Below, one piece after another: positions 23,232 to 35,754 of a stretch of DNA of 64,000 nt. Position 1 is the first letter of the stretch; each line of letters opens with the position of its first letter. The notes below the pieces were generated by a model. That model did not search any database and was not told the origin of the DNA. It worked only from the letters and a program-made list of their open reading frames with translations. The stretch spans positions 496,001-560,000 of the forward strand of contig JBANDB010000002.1 in the NCBI GenBank assembly GCA_037576215.1, given 5' to 3'. This DNA comes from Armillaria gallica (taxonomy: Eukaryota; Basidiomycota; Agaricomycetes; Agaricales; Physalacriaceae). The translations under genes were made by a program, and so were the position numbers.

Positions 23232-24874
23232 TAGCTGCCTCCCAACATCAGTGGAAGATTCGGGCGAGGGACATCCAGTGGAGAAGCAGAATTCGTAGCT
23301 TTTATTTCTTCAGCTCCTTGCAATAATAATAATAGCGTCGAACCGACCTTGGTATCACTACGACCATGAGCAACATTATCTCAAATCATCGGTAGGTATC
23401 GGGTCGTCGCTCCAAGAGCAGTCTTCTCCATCGTCCGACGTCGGCAGCAGCGGGCGTCGTCAGTAACGCTTGTTGAGGTCGTTCTCGATATGGTAAGAAT
23501 TACTGGCAGTGATTTCTGTCGTCGTGGTGGAAGGAAGGAAAGACTCGGAGGTGGGACAACTGCCATATGCGTCACGGTCACGGCCTTCCTCCGTCCCGAC
23601 ATCCATGAATAATCCGGTTCCTCTCAACTTTACTCTCTTTTCCCGCTGTACCACCATTACGGAGTAGCATGAACGCCGTCTGCGACGTTAAGGAGTGAGA
23701 AAAAGTACATTTCCTGCTTCTAACTTACTCTCATGTGGTTGACCAGCGGGAACATCGCGTAGATTCTTCTCTGTTGCGTCTTCTCTGCTAGATTCTTTCT
23801 CGCTGTGAAGAATGAACCACGCATATAGGCTGACTGGTCATCGAAGGCACCAATATTGAGGCCTTGAGGTGCTGAGTCGCAATTGGGTGCGTTGTTGCGC
23901 GATTTCCTTCTCTTATTCCTCTGTTAAAGCTTCTTCAGGTCTTGACATGACAATGCTTTTTGTCTAACTATCACGGATACCTGCAGGGTAGAGCACTATG
24001 CAGAATCAGTAATGACCATGGAGACGCCGAAGGCCCTGGCAAGGAACTAAGATAGGTACATGCGGATCAGCCTCAGGTATAACGACACCTCCCCTGGGGT
24101 TTGCTATCTCCCCAGTCTCGGTATATGCGCTTGGAATCCACTGCGATGTGTGCTGCACCTCAGGGAGAAGTCGAACAATGAAGCAGAGACGATCCATCGT
24201 TGAGGCGACTTCCCGGTGCGTTAAGTTCAGTCATTCTTTATGGCAAGTCTTGATGAATTTATGCAGGTATCAAGACAGTTTGGATAAGTATGGATGAGTT
24301 GACCTCCTGGAAGAGCATAATCTATGACTATGTGGATCGCTTCAAAGTTATACTTCGAGAACATAGACTCTGTGGTATTCAGTAGGAAAGGTCGTTGTAA
24401 TGAACAGTCAACGATGAGCGGGTATTCGAACCACCTCGAGTGCTAGTGCTCAACAGCCGGATACGTGTGTTCTGATGCACCTGGTACACCGTCTAACTCA
24501 TCGCCGGTGCGTGAGTAGGTATAATATCCTCGCAAAGCAGACCTAACATCTTGTCCAGGATTTTATCGTGCTCTGCGCGACGAATCGCTGACGCAGGACT
24601 GGATTCAATGAAATTATTCTTCACGGTATGATCTGATCCCGTTTCATTGCAAAATTGGTACGTGTAAGCTTTACCTTGGTCAGTCGGCCTACTGGAACTA
24701 ATTATTCTAAGCCAGATGTTCATGTGCGCACAAGTACCTTATGGAGAATAATTGCACTAAGAAGCATTGGGATTTTTACCTGGCTTGCTTATCTTCGCTC
24801 GACTGGCTGTTTGTAGTTAGTAGCTGATTTAAGATTATCTATCAAACTGGAATCCCGTGTTGCTTCATACGACA
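23232..24874. other. Duplicated noncoding block, no gene supported
   Basis: Homologous to about 32700-34090 plus 35540-35750 in B and to 42440-46340 in C. Only short frames are seen. The minus frame 24723-24493 ends in LLCEDIIPTHAPAMS and has partial counterparts in B, but the frame is not conserved. Confidence 0.4.
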
Positions 24875-26233
24875 CTAATCTACAGAACTCGATGTCCCGA
24901 CAACGTGTGCGTAATCATCGTGTGCACTGACAGTTGGCGAAGCTCCCTTCGCTCGTACCTCTGTAATGTCCTCCAAACTCTCTTCTAAGTCCGGCCTTAC
25001 GGTCGACGATGTGTCCCATCCAGATCCAACACTCATTTCAGTGTCTTCGTGCGAACTTGAATGATTTCCGAATCGAAGTGACGATCTCATGGTGCTTTCA
25101 CTCCAGGAATCGTCTGGGCGTGCATGTCCTGCTGCAACGCGGCTGACTAGAATTGTTGGAATTATTCCCTAGCAGAGACATTCTAGTGGTGACAAGGAAC
25201 ATAGACAAAGCTTACTCTCATCGCAACCGCCAAGTCTTCAATGTAATCTCCCGTTATCTCATTACGAGCTTCGAACACCAGCAAAACAACTAACACCGCA
25301 GAGTAGAGAGATGCGGATTCTACAAGCATCTCTATCACTCTGTGATATACATGTATCCTTCCCGCAGCGCCACCCACTCTCAAAATACGATAGATGATGA
25401 GAATGGTGCACCATAGTAAGGTGGCCAGTATGAGCGAGGAGTATAGCAGAGACCAGCTGACAATATTCTCGATGTATAGGACTTGGGGTGACGGGTGAGA
25501 TCCGAAAGTAGTGTAATAGGTTACGATCCCTCTGTTGGCTAGATTTATATTAACGATAAGTTGCAAATCATTGAATTTATGAATTCAAAGACGTGCCTAT
25601 TCCCAAGGTGGTGCAAGCAATCGGAACGAGCACCACACGCCATGACCGACCCCAGACAATCCAGCAGCGCCATATCTAGGTATATATAAGCGAACTCGCA
25701 CAAAAACACATATTAAATCCCATGCCAAAGTAGCATCAGCAAGAACTGTGCTCAGATTAGCGGCAATCTCTTCAGCCAATAGTGTCGAAACTTTGGAATC
25801 AACATTGTATTCTGTCCAAAAGCTTTCCCCGGCAGTGATAAAAGTCAAGATAGCATCCGCCCATGAGCAGGAGACGGTGACAGTCGATAGAATATACAAA
25901 AGCAGGATGGTGAAAACAAGAAAATGTGACGTCTTATAATCCTGGTGGTTACTCCTTGAAGCTAGACACATGAATAAAATCAACGATATGCGCATCAAAA
26001 GCAATGAAGAGCACAGACCAACAGTCCACATGGTGACGGCTACCACTCCGGTGTATATTCCTTCCAAAGTTGGTTGACTGAAATCCTTCGCGAGTGTAGT
26101 TTCGCTTACCATGGAAGAATGCACTAAGCATTATATCGTTGAATCCGACGTCCAGATTAGCAAAAATAGCTTTGATCTGACTGTCGGTTAGTTCTGGTGC
26201 AGCAGTCCCGAGATATGTTGTAGCAGCAGTCAT
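24875..26233 (-). CDS. Seven-helix integral membrane protein, copy A
   Basis: Resembles a large family of uncharacterised multi-helix membrane proteins common in Agaricomycetes; function and ligand are unknown. Six exons join into 365 codons without a stop: 26233-26110, 26060-26019, 25961-25726, 25675-25597, 25538-25216 and 25168-24875. Markers are GIYTGVVAVTMWT, the long hydrophobic helices, IWRCWIVWGRSWR and VIEMLVESASLYSAVL. The last exon is a polar Ser/Asp/Glu-rich tail. Introns are 47-58 nt; introns 3 (25676-25725) and 4 (25539-25596) start with GC. B and C have the same structure, which supports the model. This copy looks fully intact. Confidence 0.78.
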
Positions 26234-26405
26234 GATGGTGGTTCGGAAGACTAGCAAACGAAGGATGTCGAGTCTCGTTTCCGAGCCACTAACTCGTTAT
26301 ATAGTGTAGCACAAGATCAAATTCGTGATGATCATGCAGATTGGTGCATTAATCAATGACTCACATAGGCGAACGGCAATAAATATCAAGATGGAAGTAA
26401 GAACT

Positions 26406-27105
26406 TCATCTTTTATGATGATTATACAAAAAAGCCCATTGAATTTGCCCTGAAGCGCGTACAACGTGAGACCTTGACATATTGGGCTGAAGGCTCGACG
26501 TTGAACGACAGATTCTTAAAACGACAGAGACAACGCTCAGCCTGAGAGCGAACTGCAGGAGGACCATGCTGAAGAAGCGGTATTCGAAGACCTTGAGAAT
26601 ATTGCACCATTGCCGAGTCGCCATTGCATGATGGCTTTCAGGAACGTAGAAGCTATGTTCTAGAAAGATAGTAACGAAAATCTTACCGTGATAGTTGCAT
26701 GAGACCGATGAGACCGCTGCAAGGATGATAGCTAAAATAGCACAGATGCGGCCAGTCCTTCTTTGAAGTTCTTTAAACAAAACAGCTTTCGAACGATAGT
26801 AGGACTCTGCAAAGTTCAAGTTTCCGATAAGACGAAAAGAGTCGTTGTCAGTCCGAAGTCGGGAGGACTGAATTGAAAGAAGTCTTGAGCAGAGTGCCGG
26901 AGGATCGAAGATGGCTCGGCGGACCGTAGTCGATCAATTGATGCCTTCTCGATTTGGACATGAACGCTACCTTTGTTCGCGACTCGCCTGAGATCCTTTC
27001 TTTTGAACCCTTCAAATTGGCAGAGCTCCCTTCTCTTGTACAGATGAACCTATATTGTCGCACGTTTTCCCAGGTGGATAATCTTCGACGACCATCAAGA
27101 GGCAC
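26406..27105 (-). CDS. Hypothetical gene downstream partner, copy A (splicing unresolved)
   Basis: Two minus-strand open stretches (27105-26848 and 26819-26406) are conserved in B (about 38006-37578) and in the fragment at the window end. Shared peptides include FMSKSRR, SFNSVL and EYRFF. The second stretch contains a hydrophobic segment (ICAILAIILAAVSSVSC). A change of frame between the two near 26850 could be an intron or a lesion. No family is recognised. It lies upstream of the membrane gene in the same orientation. Confidence 0.4.
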
Positions 27106-30100
27106 CGCTTACGCTGCTCGTTGACTATCTATAGTATCTAAGTAGTATAGACACCGAGCTCGTGAGAAATAGGATACAATACAGGGAACGGTAATGCCAG
27201 GAGCAAGGGAGTAGCTGATCCAACATATCAAAGGACATAGGGCTATGTTATTTTCATCTGTCATTCGAACTGTAGATAGGTAGACTAGATTAGAAGTTAC
27301 GGTGCTCAATACTATGTTCGACACACGAGTTCACAACATGAGAACTTGTGATAGTAGGCACTTATATCGACATTCTCCATGAATATTCTAGTACGCTAGT
27401 ACTACATCATCCTTGCTTCTGGCAGGTTGCGGCTATCCGCTCTAAGTTTTTACAGGCACCCGTCTGAATCAGGAACGGGCTATGGCTCGCACATAAATCA
27501 CTGTGATAAGAAACATCTGTACTTCCATCAAATGCCGTATACCCATAAGATTGTTTCTGGATATAATACTTGATATCCAAATCTGATGAGGTTCTGAAAC
27601 AAAGTTGCTCAGGCGGAGAGGCGGGTGGCGGAACCATTCCAATCGATTTCCGACAAAACTCAAGTAAATTAAAATCTATGGTTACAGCATGAAGGGTACA
27701 ACCGAATACATATAACAAAGATCTTACAAAAACGTCCGATAAGTAATCGTACTGTACTTCAAGTAAACGAAGTCACGGAGACGTTGCCTAGTAATGGATA
27801 TTCCATGGTGTCAATGATTCCCTTCAAGAGGATTTCTCGCTGCCTTCCCGTGACAAAAAGAAAAGTCTGTCGTCAATGAATGGCCAAAGAGGACGAGTTT
27901 CAAACACATACCGGGGCAAGAGTTACATCGAAGTGGCAAAGATCGGAAGAGAAGGGAAAGGGGCGGACATACGTCAGACAGGCAAGGAGAGTACCCTGTC
28001 ACATTGCTGGACAGTGCTTGTCTGCCACCCTTCATTCTTTTAATGCATCGTAGGTAGGCCCATCGGTGCTGACAATAACGACACCAAACCATTCATACCC
28101 TCAGCTTCAGCTTCACTGGACTCTTGGCACAGGTTTGTGCTACTGCATTACTTGCACACCAAAGAGCAAAGTCGTCAATGACCAGCACACCGCCGCATCC
28201 AAGCACCCTTTCGATTAAGGCTTTCCACTCCGAACGATGAGCTTTTCGATCCTGGCAAGTTTCCGGAAGACGCGTTGTTCTCTGATATCCCTGGCGGCTC
28301 TTGCTGACTAGTGCCTCGCCTCGGTAAATGGAAATATGACAATAGGGCTGGGAAGGCCTCATATAAGCGTAAAGGACTCGGGTCGTGCATCATGGACTAC
28401 GAGCTTCATGAGAAAAGGTTGGATGTGTATCAATGAAAAGAAGACGCACCCATGCACTGATCCCGACGACTATGAAGAGGGTCAAATTGTCCGCAATGAA
28501 CCGGCCTATCCTATGCACAGCCGCCAGCCTATCGGGATTGACGTCGACACGAGCATTCGTATCCCCGCCTCTATCTTGATTCTTTTGCGTACTGCTCGGT
28601 CCACGTTAGTCGAGGGAAGGGTGAGATGCTGGTGGGTTGACGGCGACAGGACGGTACTCATTCCTGGCTAGACCATGCAGAGGTTCCTGCAAACGATTCT
28701 ACTGTCAGTCAGAGAAGCGAAGAACAGGCGGGATCACGCACGAGCCAAGCCATGTCCCCAAAATCGTCGTCCTTTTTCTCGGATCGAATTCATTTCCATT
28801 CGGGGCTATCTGGGTTGGCGCGTCATTCCCTGATGGACTCTTTTCGATAAGCCCATATAAAGCACCTGACGCATACCATCCCGAACCGTGTGCCGACCTC
28901 GACGACCCTGGCCAGCAAGGCGGACGAACTATCCCATAGACAGCCATCATGGGGAATGACGACGACGCCGAACGATTCGCATCTCTGGCCTCAGCCTTAC
29001 CGCCCGCTCTTGTACTGCCGTGGAACCGCCGTTGTACCATCCATCCCGTGCTTTGGTCGCGGCTGTTTGTGAGCATATCGACTGTTTGGATAAATCGCCA
29101 AGGGGGATTGGTCGAGGTTGAGTGAAGCGGCAGGTCCGGACTTGAAGCAAAAGCATTGGCTTTACGTGTGCAACAATAGTGACTTCGTGTCACGCGGCAC
29201 GCCTACTTGGATCGTCCACTCATCGGTGGTAGGTACGGGTCCATTATTCCAGGTCAAGCTGATCGTCAAGGGGAATTTGCGCTGAAATCCTGGACGTTTT
29301 TTTGATAAAAGAAAAGAGGACGATTGGAAGTAAGCGCTTTGGTCATGGTGGGAGAAAAAGGAAGGAGGAATAGCGACAAGGCCCGACGAACCCGATGTCC
29401 GAGTCGTCACATTCCGACTCGCAACCGCTCCATATGTTCGTCCACGAAGTCCTCTACTTATTTTTTAGTTGGTGCTTTTTTTCTAGGCTCCGCAAATACA
29501 GATGTCGAAGAAAATTAGAGAAAGAAAGGTACGCTTCGCACTCTCTATTCGACTGGCAGAAACAGCATGTACATTCGTCACTTTCTTTTACCATTTCTCC
29601 TGTTTCCTTGCCTATCCACTAGTGCACAATATACTGGAATGGAAAGCGCTAAGCCCAAAGTTGGCAAGTGAAGAGACCTTTGTTGATTTCGAAAGGTGGG
29701 TGTACATCGCTCTGATATATATATGTACGGACAAAGGCCCAAAGTATTGACATCGGCGCTCAAGATTTCAGCGGCATGTCAATTTCAGAATGGACGTGGA
29801 CTGGCCATTCGTCAGCTTGGAGAATCCCCGTATAAAGTAACCTCATCGAGTAGGTTCGCACCGGGATTTGGCTCCCTTTCTCACATCAAAGTTCGAACTG
29901 GTAGCGCATGGCATGCCTGCGAGGCGGATATATGTGCTTGAAAAGACAGGCTAGGATACATATATTTCTATAACTTCTGGCTCTTCGTACGTCCTTGCTA
30001 AGTACGACGCCCGGCGCTACGATTCTTCAGAGTAAATTGACCTGTCATTTAGAATATAAAATTAGTACAACATTCAAACACTAAATAATGCGTGGGGACG

Positions 30101-30340
30101 TCGTTCGACAACAACTTGTGTGTTAGTTCTGGTGCACAGAGATGATTATCATCATTGCGTCGACCGGTACCTCCCGTTATATATCTGACTCTCAGCCGCA
30201 ACTAGCACACCCATCATGTGGAGACAATCCATCCTCGACAAATTCGCGCTTCCAAACAATACCACCATCGAATAGGAATGCCACGGAATATACAATAACA
30301 TCCTTTCAAACTAGTGCTCTACAGAGGATGCCTTTATGAT
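27106..30340. other. No gene supported; scattered partial repeats
   Basis: 27410-27810 is homologous to 38040-38390. Short pieces resembling the 3' part of the GSPLIAT gene recur near 28045-28110 and 28915-29000. The many overlapping frames on both strands show no domain or splice pattern that would support a gene. Confidence 0.4.
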
Positions 30341-30568
30341 GGTACCGCAGTATGCACTACTTGGCGGCTATCAATTTCGTCGTAATCGAGGCCCAAAGCA
30401 TTCCCGTTCTCTTCCTAGTAGAGACCAAGCCCCCACCCGCATGCGGCGACAGAGGGGACAGATAAACAGATAAGGAGTAGGTTCTTTGACTTGTACGTCT
30501 CATATCGCACTCGGAAGTTGTACGGGATCGGCGCCATCGTAAAGAGGCTCTCCGTCCACACCTACACT

Positions 30569-31132
30569 ATGGATGTCACGCATGGCCCTATCGACCCTGA
30601 GTTCATTCCAACGTCTCTCAATCGTGTTGCGGAGACAGCTTCGGCATCCAGATGGGACTTAGACTTTACGACGGAGAAAGGCTACGAGAGGTTCATGGCA
30701 ATCGCCATGATACTATACACCACTAAGGCATATGCGCATGGGACGCGACCCTCCCTTGCCGAGTCGACGATTGGGCTTGTAGGTCCACTCAGGATGATAG
30801 AGACGCGTCACTCCGTTTCTATTGATAGGCAAAAGAAATATCCAGTCGTGCTAGTAAGCATTCCAGTAATAGTTATCATTTTGGTAATCATTCCCTGCAT
30901 CCATGCCTGTTCTACGAGACAAGGCGCAGCATCTCTGCTCCTCTTGGGTAACGGCTACTGGGAAATGTTAGACCACAGTCAAAATACATTAAATGACCTC
31001 GTACATGGAATCTCTATCTTGAAATACGCGTTACCCTTACGTTCCATGGCACAAAAGACTTCAAACGGCCAACAACGGTATGTCAGAAGGACCCCAACGA
31101 AAAGGAAGCCAACGCAACTGAGGTTCATTTGA
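30569..31132 (+). CDS. Hypothetical single-pass membrane protein
   Basis: A 187-residue ORF starts MDVTHGPIDPEFIPTSLNR. It contains one strongly hydrophobic segment (YPVVLVSIPVIVIILVIIP, about residues 91-109) and a basic C-terminus. No signal peptide is obvious. The sequence just upstream is shared with copy A (near 22210), but A diverges at the ORF, so it is specific to copy B. I do not recognise a family, and no introns are needed. It could be a chance ORF. Confidence 0.35.
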   Translation: MDVTHGPIDPEFIPTSLNRVAETASASRWDLDFTTEKGYERFMAIAMILYTTKAYAHGTRPSLAESTIGLVGPLRMIETRHSVSIDRQKKYPVVLVSIPVIVIILVIIPCIHACSTRQGAASLLLLGNGYWEMLDHSQNTLNDLVHGISILKYALPLRSMAQKTSNGQQRYVRRTPTKRKPTQLRFI

Positions 31133-31853
31133 TGGAGCACCGAAATATCGCATATCCATGGGCTTGAGTTTTACACCGGACAGGATCTAGACGATAGAAG
31201 AACGGATGTTAAGTCATTGCCCTCCTTCATGGTCGCTCGATAGTGGCGAAGGACTGCGTCGTAAATGATGAAATATTGTATTTATTAGATGACGCACTTT
31301 CGGCCTCGCGCTGTGGGAACGCTTGAGATGTACTCTTGATAGAATACGAGCAGGCTGTTTAGAGACGAAAGTAGTTGGGGTATGTCTTGCAGCCATGCAT
31401 ATAGAGAGATCTCTAAATTATCCCTCAGACACGTATCGAAATAATCAAACAGACATTGACCGCCTACCTTGGTCCATGCGGAAGCGAGGTTGATGTTACG
31501 CCACAAAGTTAGGCTTGGGTCCGGCTGTTTAAACTACTGATAGCGACAGAGAGAAGACCAGTCGTCGAAAAATCCCACCGCAAAGGTCCAACTATTGCCA
31601 GATATTTCCGTGGCGGGCCAGTCGAAACAAGAGTGTGGTGAAACTTCATCGTACGTGCACAAGCAACGATCCGCCCGGAACTAAGTGAGCGCGCTCAGTC
31701 TGAGAGTTTCGTATAAGACGAAGAAGGACGTACTTTGGCTGCGGTTTGCCCCACGTCCGAAAAGAAAACAAAGACTGATGTACTTCAGGGCTCGTGATTT
31801 GTAATTAGCACACCAGCCACAAAGTAACGAACGTCCATTTGTTAGCATCCAAT

Positions 31854-32700
31854 ATGGACTTGCCCCGCGACATGGATGATTGAGAGGTGTCGGTGTCGGA
31901 AATCCAGGACTGGACATATGCCCTGGTGAGTACGGCCGTGTATTCGAGGGGGTCGCCACTGATAGCCACATCGCAGATCGACGTCTTTGGTTTAAGAAAC
32001 GTAACAGCCTTTAGGAATAGGGCTATGGAAAACCCGTTGAATGAGAGGGAGACAATGATGCTAGCCTACGAGGGAGAGGTTTTGATCAGTGAATCGAACT
32101 CAATTACAGAATTGGAGAGCTCATTGGGAACAGAATAATCATGTAGCGGTCACCGAACCCGTAACAGCCTGGAGGAGTGCCATTACTGTCGCAGAGAGCC
32201 ATGCGCCGCCTGTGCACCCCTTCGACTCCGAGCAACGCTTGCTCTCGATCCTGAACAACACGCCATATATCCCTCCCGAAGTCCCAGACGACCCTCCGAC
32301 CCTCGATACTCGTGATTATGGCCGGTGGTTCCTATTAACTCTCCTCGGAAAACCTCGCTACGAGGACAAGATGGCCTCAAAGGAACGCAACGTCCGTTGG
32401 CACCAAATGCGCCAAGACCCACGCCACGAACCCGAAGACTGGACGGACTTCCTGCGTAGCAAGAGGGATAACGAGACCCGGCACCATCGCGCCAGTCACG
32501 ATGGAGCTCCCAATAACATATACGTGAATATGTCACCGGTCGGCCCATCGGGGTTGACGACGACAATGCCAAGCCAGTCATACCCTCCACCTCAACCTCA
32601 CCGCCAGCTCCAGCGATACCGAACGGCCTCTCCGATGTCGCAACCTCCGACTCTCGCCTTCGCTGCTGGATACCTGGGCTGGTTTGGTCCTCCAAGCTGA
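31854..32700 (+). pseudogene. Hypothetical 'GSPLIAT' family gene, copy B
   Basis: Starts MDLPRDMDD and meets TGA at 31881-31883, where A and C have Trp. After that the frame is open through GSPLIATSQIDVFG. The intron donor is ATCAGT where A and C have GTGAGT, so it is also broken. The downstream exon (about 32140-32700), reading NNHVAVTEPVTAWRSAITV, HPFDSEQRLLSILNN and RWFLLTLLGKPRYEDK, is open to the stop at 32698-32700. This exon is the best preserved one of the family and ends in a Pro-rich tail. No known domain. Confidence 0.55.
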
Positions 32701-34087
32701 TGGGCACGCATGCGTGACGGCGCGATATCAAGATATCTGCAGAGGAAGCCTCGGGACCCGGGGTGCTGGTGACAGCGAAGGAGATGTTGTAGCTATTATT
32801 TATTCAGTTCCTTGCAATAATGATAACAGTGTCGAACCGACCTTTGATATCACTAGGACCATGAGCAAGATAATCTCAAATCATCGGTAGGTATCGGGAC
32901 CTCGCTCCAGGAGCAACCTTTTCCATCGTCGGCAGGAACGGGCATCGTTGATAACGCTTGTTGAGGTTGTTCTTGGCGTGGTGAGAATTACTTGCGGTGA
33001 GCCCCGTCGTTGTCGTGGAAGGAAGGAAAGAGGTGAGACGACTGCCATATACATCACGGTCACGGCCTTCCTTTGTCCCCAGGGCCGGGGCCCATGGCCA
33101 TGAATAATCCTATTCCTCTCGACATTACTCCCTTTCTCCTCCGCACCACCGTTCCAGAGTAACATGGATACTGTTTACGATGCTAGAGAGTGAGGAAACA
33201 TACGTTTCCTCCTTCCAATATACTCTCAAATTGTTGACTAACGCAAACGTCGTGTAGATTCTGCTTTGTTGCGTCTTCTCTGCTGGTTTTTTTTTCTCGC
33301 TGGGGAGAATAAACGACGCATATATGCTGACTGGGCCTTGAGGACACCAACATTGAAACGCTGAGTTGTGACTAGGTGCGTTGTTGTGCAATTTCATTCT
33401 CGTATCCTCCTTAAGGCTTCTTCAGATGGTGATCCTTTTTGTCAAACTGTCACGGCTACCAGCAGGATGGGGCACTGTTCAGCTTTGACAACGACCACGG
33501 AGGCTTAGCACTCGGTCCATGTAGATCAGCCTCAGATAGCGCCCCTACCAGGAACTTGCATCGCCTCAGTATCGATATACGTGCTCATCATCCATATGCG
33601 ATGCGCTTGACTCCAAGGACAAAGTCAAACAATGACGAAGAGATCATCGTTCTGGCGACTTCCCAGTGCGCTATTTGTTCAGTCGTTCGTTATGGCCAGT
33701 CTTAACACATCTATCCAGACAGCGTCTCCGTTCTGGATGATTCGAACAATATCGATGACGAACGGCTGCTCACACCATCTCGAGTGCTCAAGCGCTCACC
33801 AGCCGGATACGCGTCTTCTACTGCACCTGGCATTCCATCTAACACATTTCCGGTGCGTGAGGTATAATACCCTCGCAAACAGACGTAACATCTCGTCCAG
33901 GGTTTTATCAAGCACTGTATATGCGTTCGAATACATACTGGAACACGCATATCACCGTGCCCTGAATTTAGCAGCAACGCCTTACCGCTATTCGCGTCAA
34001 CATTGTGAGGTGAAGATTGATGCAGAACTGAATTCAATGAGAGGACTCTTCTCGATACGAGTTGATCCCGTTTCGTCACAGACATCG
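32701..34087. other. Duplicated noncoding block of copy B
   Basis: Matches 23232-24620 in copy A. The plus frame 33632-34261 is long but has no homologous frame in A and runs into the inserted element, so I do not call it a gene. Confidence 0.4.
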
Positions 34088-34090
34088 CTA

Positions 34091-35535
34091 AATCCGGGAA
34101 AAAGTAATATTTCATTACATGGATTGCAATTGGTCATCAGGGCGACAGCTACATGTAAGGTGTTATATGATCTTACAATATGGGTCGTCATCCTCATTTC
34201 AGATTATGATATGTGTACCGTCTTACAAGTAGATTATATTGTATCAGAAGAATTAAGTTGAAGTTGCGACATATGCATAAGTATCTCTCTTGACTCCTAA
34301 GTCATTGTACAGTTGGAATAAGCATCTCAGACTCATTAGCATCCTCAAGGAATGGATAGGCGGAAGTCATAATTGATACACATTATTGGTCCATCCGTGT
34401 TATACTGCACTTGTGTCCTAGAAGGCTACTCAAAGGCGCAACGGCACTGGCACATCTTCCTGAAGATTTTGTTGACCAGAGCCTGATACTCGATTGACAC
34501 TGCCGGGACATACTGAACTAAGCTCTTCGTGACTCCTGTAGCCGACATGCTCGTAAAAGCCATGATTATCATTCCCAGAGGACAAAAGTGGGGTATCCCA
34601 GAGAGAGGAAGTCGGACTTGCAATAGATTCGTCGAGTTTCATGCGGAGCGGCCCGAAACGGTGAAAGCACGCAATCCGCAATCGATCACTCACGTGTTTG
34701 TTTGTTGATATTGACTCGGGTCCGTTCACAGTGTTCCATCTCTTCCCATCACTCCCTCGTCGCTGTCATTGACGAACCCTTCCACATTCTCCCTGTCAGG
34801 ACCCAAGAGCGACCCGAATTGCCTTCAAGGTGGTCCGTATCTGAGAGCCATATCCTAGGACGAGGACGAGCAGACCGAGTCGACTCCCGAGTCAACGCTT
34901 GCTAGGATTCAGCAACGAGGATCTTTTATGACACTACTAAACTGAGGCTGCTGGCTATGGATGCTCTGATACTTGACTGGACTTGACTGGCTGCTGGCCT
35001 TCGCTGTTTTACCTTGTACTGACTGACTCTGTAGCTTTTTCTTATAATCTTTTTGGGATGTCGGGTACGTGCTTTCGTTTTTGTCGGTTATTGTTACTGA
35101 GCATACATCATACAGGTGTCGAACGACGAGATGTGTTATCTCTGGCATGAAGGGCGTCAATGTTTCCGGGTAATACTTGGGTCTACTCCCAAGGTAGGCG
35201 GACGCAATTCGGTGTTTATGTAGAACATGTACTGTACAGTTTGCCTAGATAGACAATATATTGGTTAACATACTCTTTCGACGCCTGAATGGTCTGTAAT
35301 ATGCATGGGAATACGGAATGCTTCTGTTTATTGCTGGAGGCTTATAAGCTATTATCATGTTAAGTAATCCCTGTAATCTATGTAAGGATGCTAATAGATT
35401 ATACGGATTATCAAAGTGGACCTGGCCCCATAATCTAATATAAGGCAAGCTGTAATATTATTCCAAATTGTACCGATCACTAGACATTGTGCCGATGATA
35501 TTCGGATGTAAACCCTTACACGTTTTTCCCGGATT
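34091..35535. mobile_element. TIR element inserted in copy B (1.45 kb, TA target)
   Basis: CTAAATCCGGGAAAAA at 34088-34103 is matched by its exact reverse complement at 35523-35538. Copy A is uninterrupted here (around 24620-24650). The pattern fits AATCCGGGAAAAA termini flanked by a TA duplication (34089-34090 and 35536-35537). The interior has only short frames (for example minus 34729-34430, 99 codons) and no transposase motif, so it is a nonautonomous DNA transposon, perhaps a Tc1/mariner derivative. Confidence 0.72.
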
Positions 35536-35754
35536 TAGTGATGGAACTGGTGCGTGTAGGTTTTGACTTGGCCAGTCTTCCGAGGAAACTAATGATCCTA
35601 GCTCAGAGATTCATGTGGGCACAGGTTCCACTTGCGGAAAATAATCATTTTAAGAAGCGTTGGGTTTTTACCTGGCTTGCTAAAATTGCGCTCGACAGAC
35701 TATTTGTAGTACGTAGCTGGCTATCTATCAAATCAAAATACCGTGTCGCCTTGA

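Larger units (their letters stand above)
21970..28400. repeat. Tandem segmental duplication, copy A
   Basis: Copy A is collinear with B (about 30350-38850) and C (about 38860-48200). Anchors are the leader near 22290-22400, the GSPLIAT gene, the block at 23330-23700, the membrane gene and the block at 26820-27810. It lacks the 1.45-kb insertion of B and the three insertions of C, so it shows the empty sites. It is CpG-rich by eye. The outer borders are approximate. Confidence 0.75.

Noticed and set aside
25597..26124. Single 175-codon ORF of the membrane gene
   Set aside because: It reads through three introns; the six-exon model restores family motifs and agrees in all three copies.
32183..32731. 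182-codon minus-strand ORF
   Set aside because: Antisense shadow of the GSPLIAT gene exon; the plus frame is the one conserved between copies.
33632..34261. 209-codon plus-strand ORF in copy B
   Set aside because: Not conserved in A or C, and it crosses the left border of an inserted TIR element.
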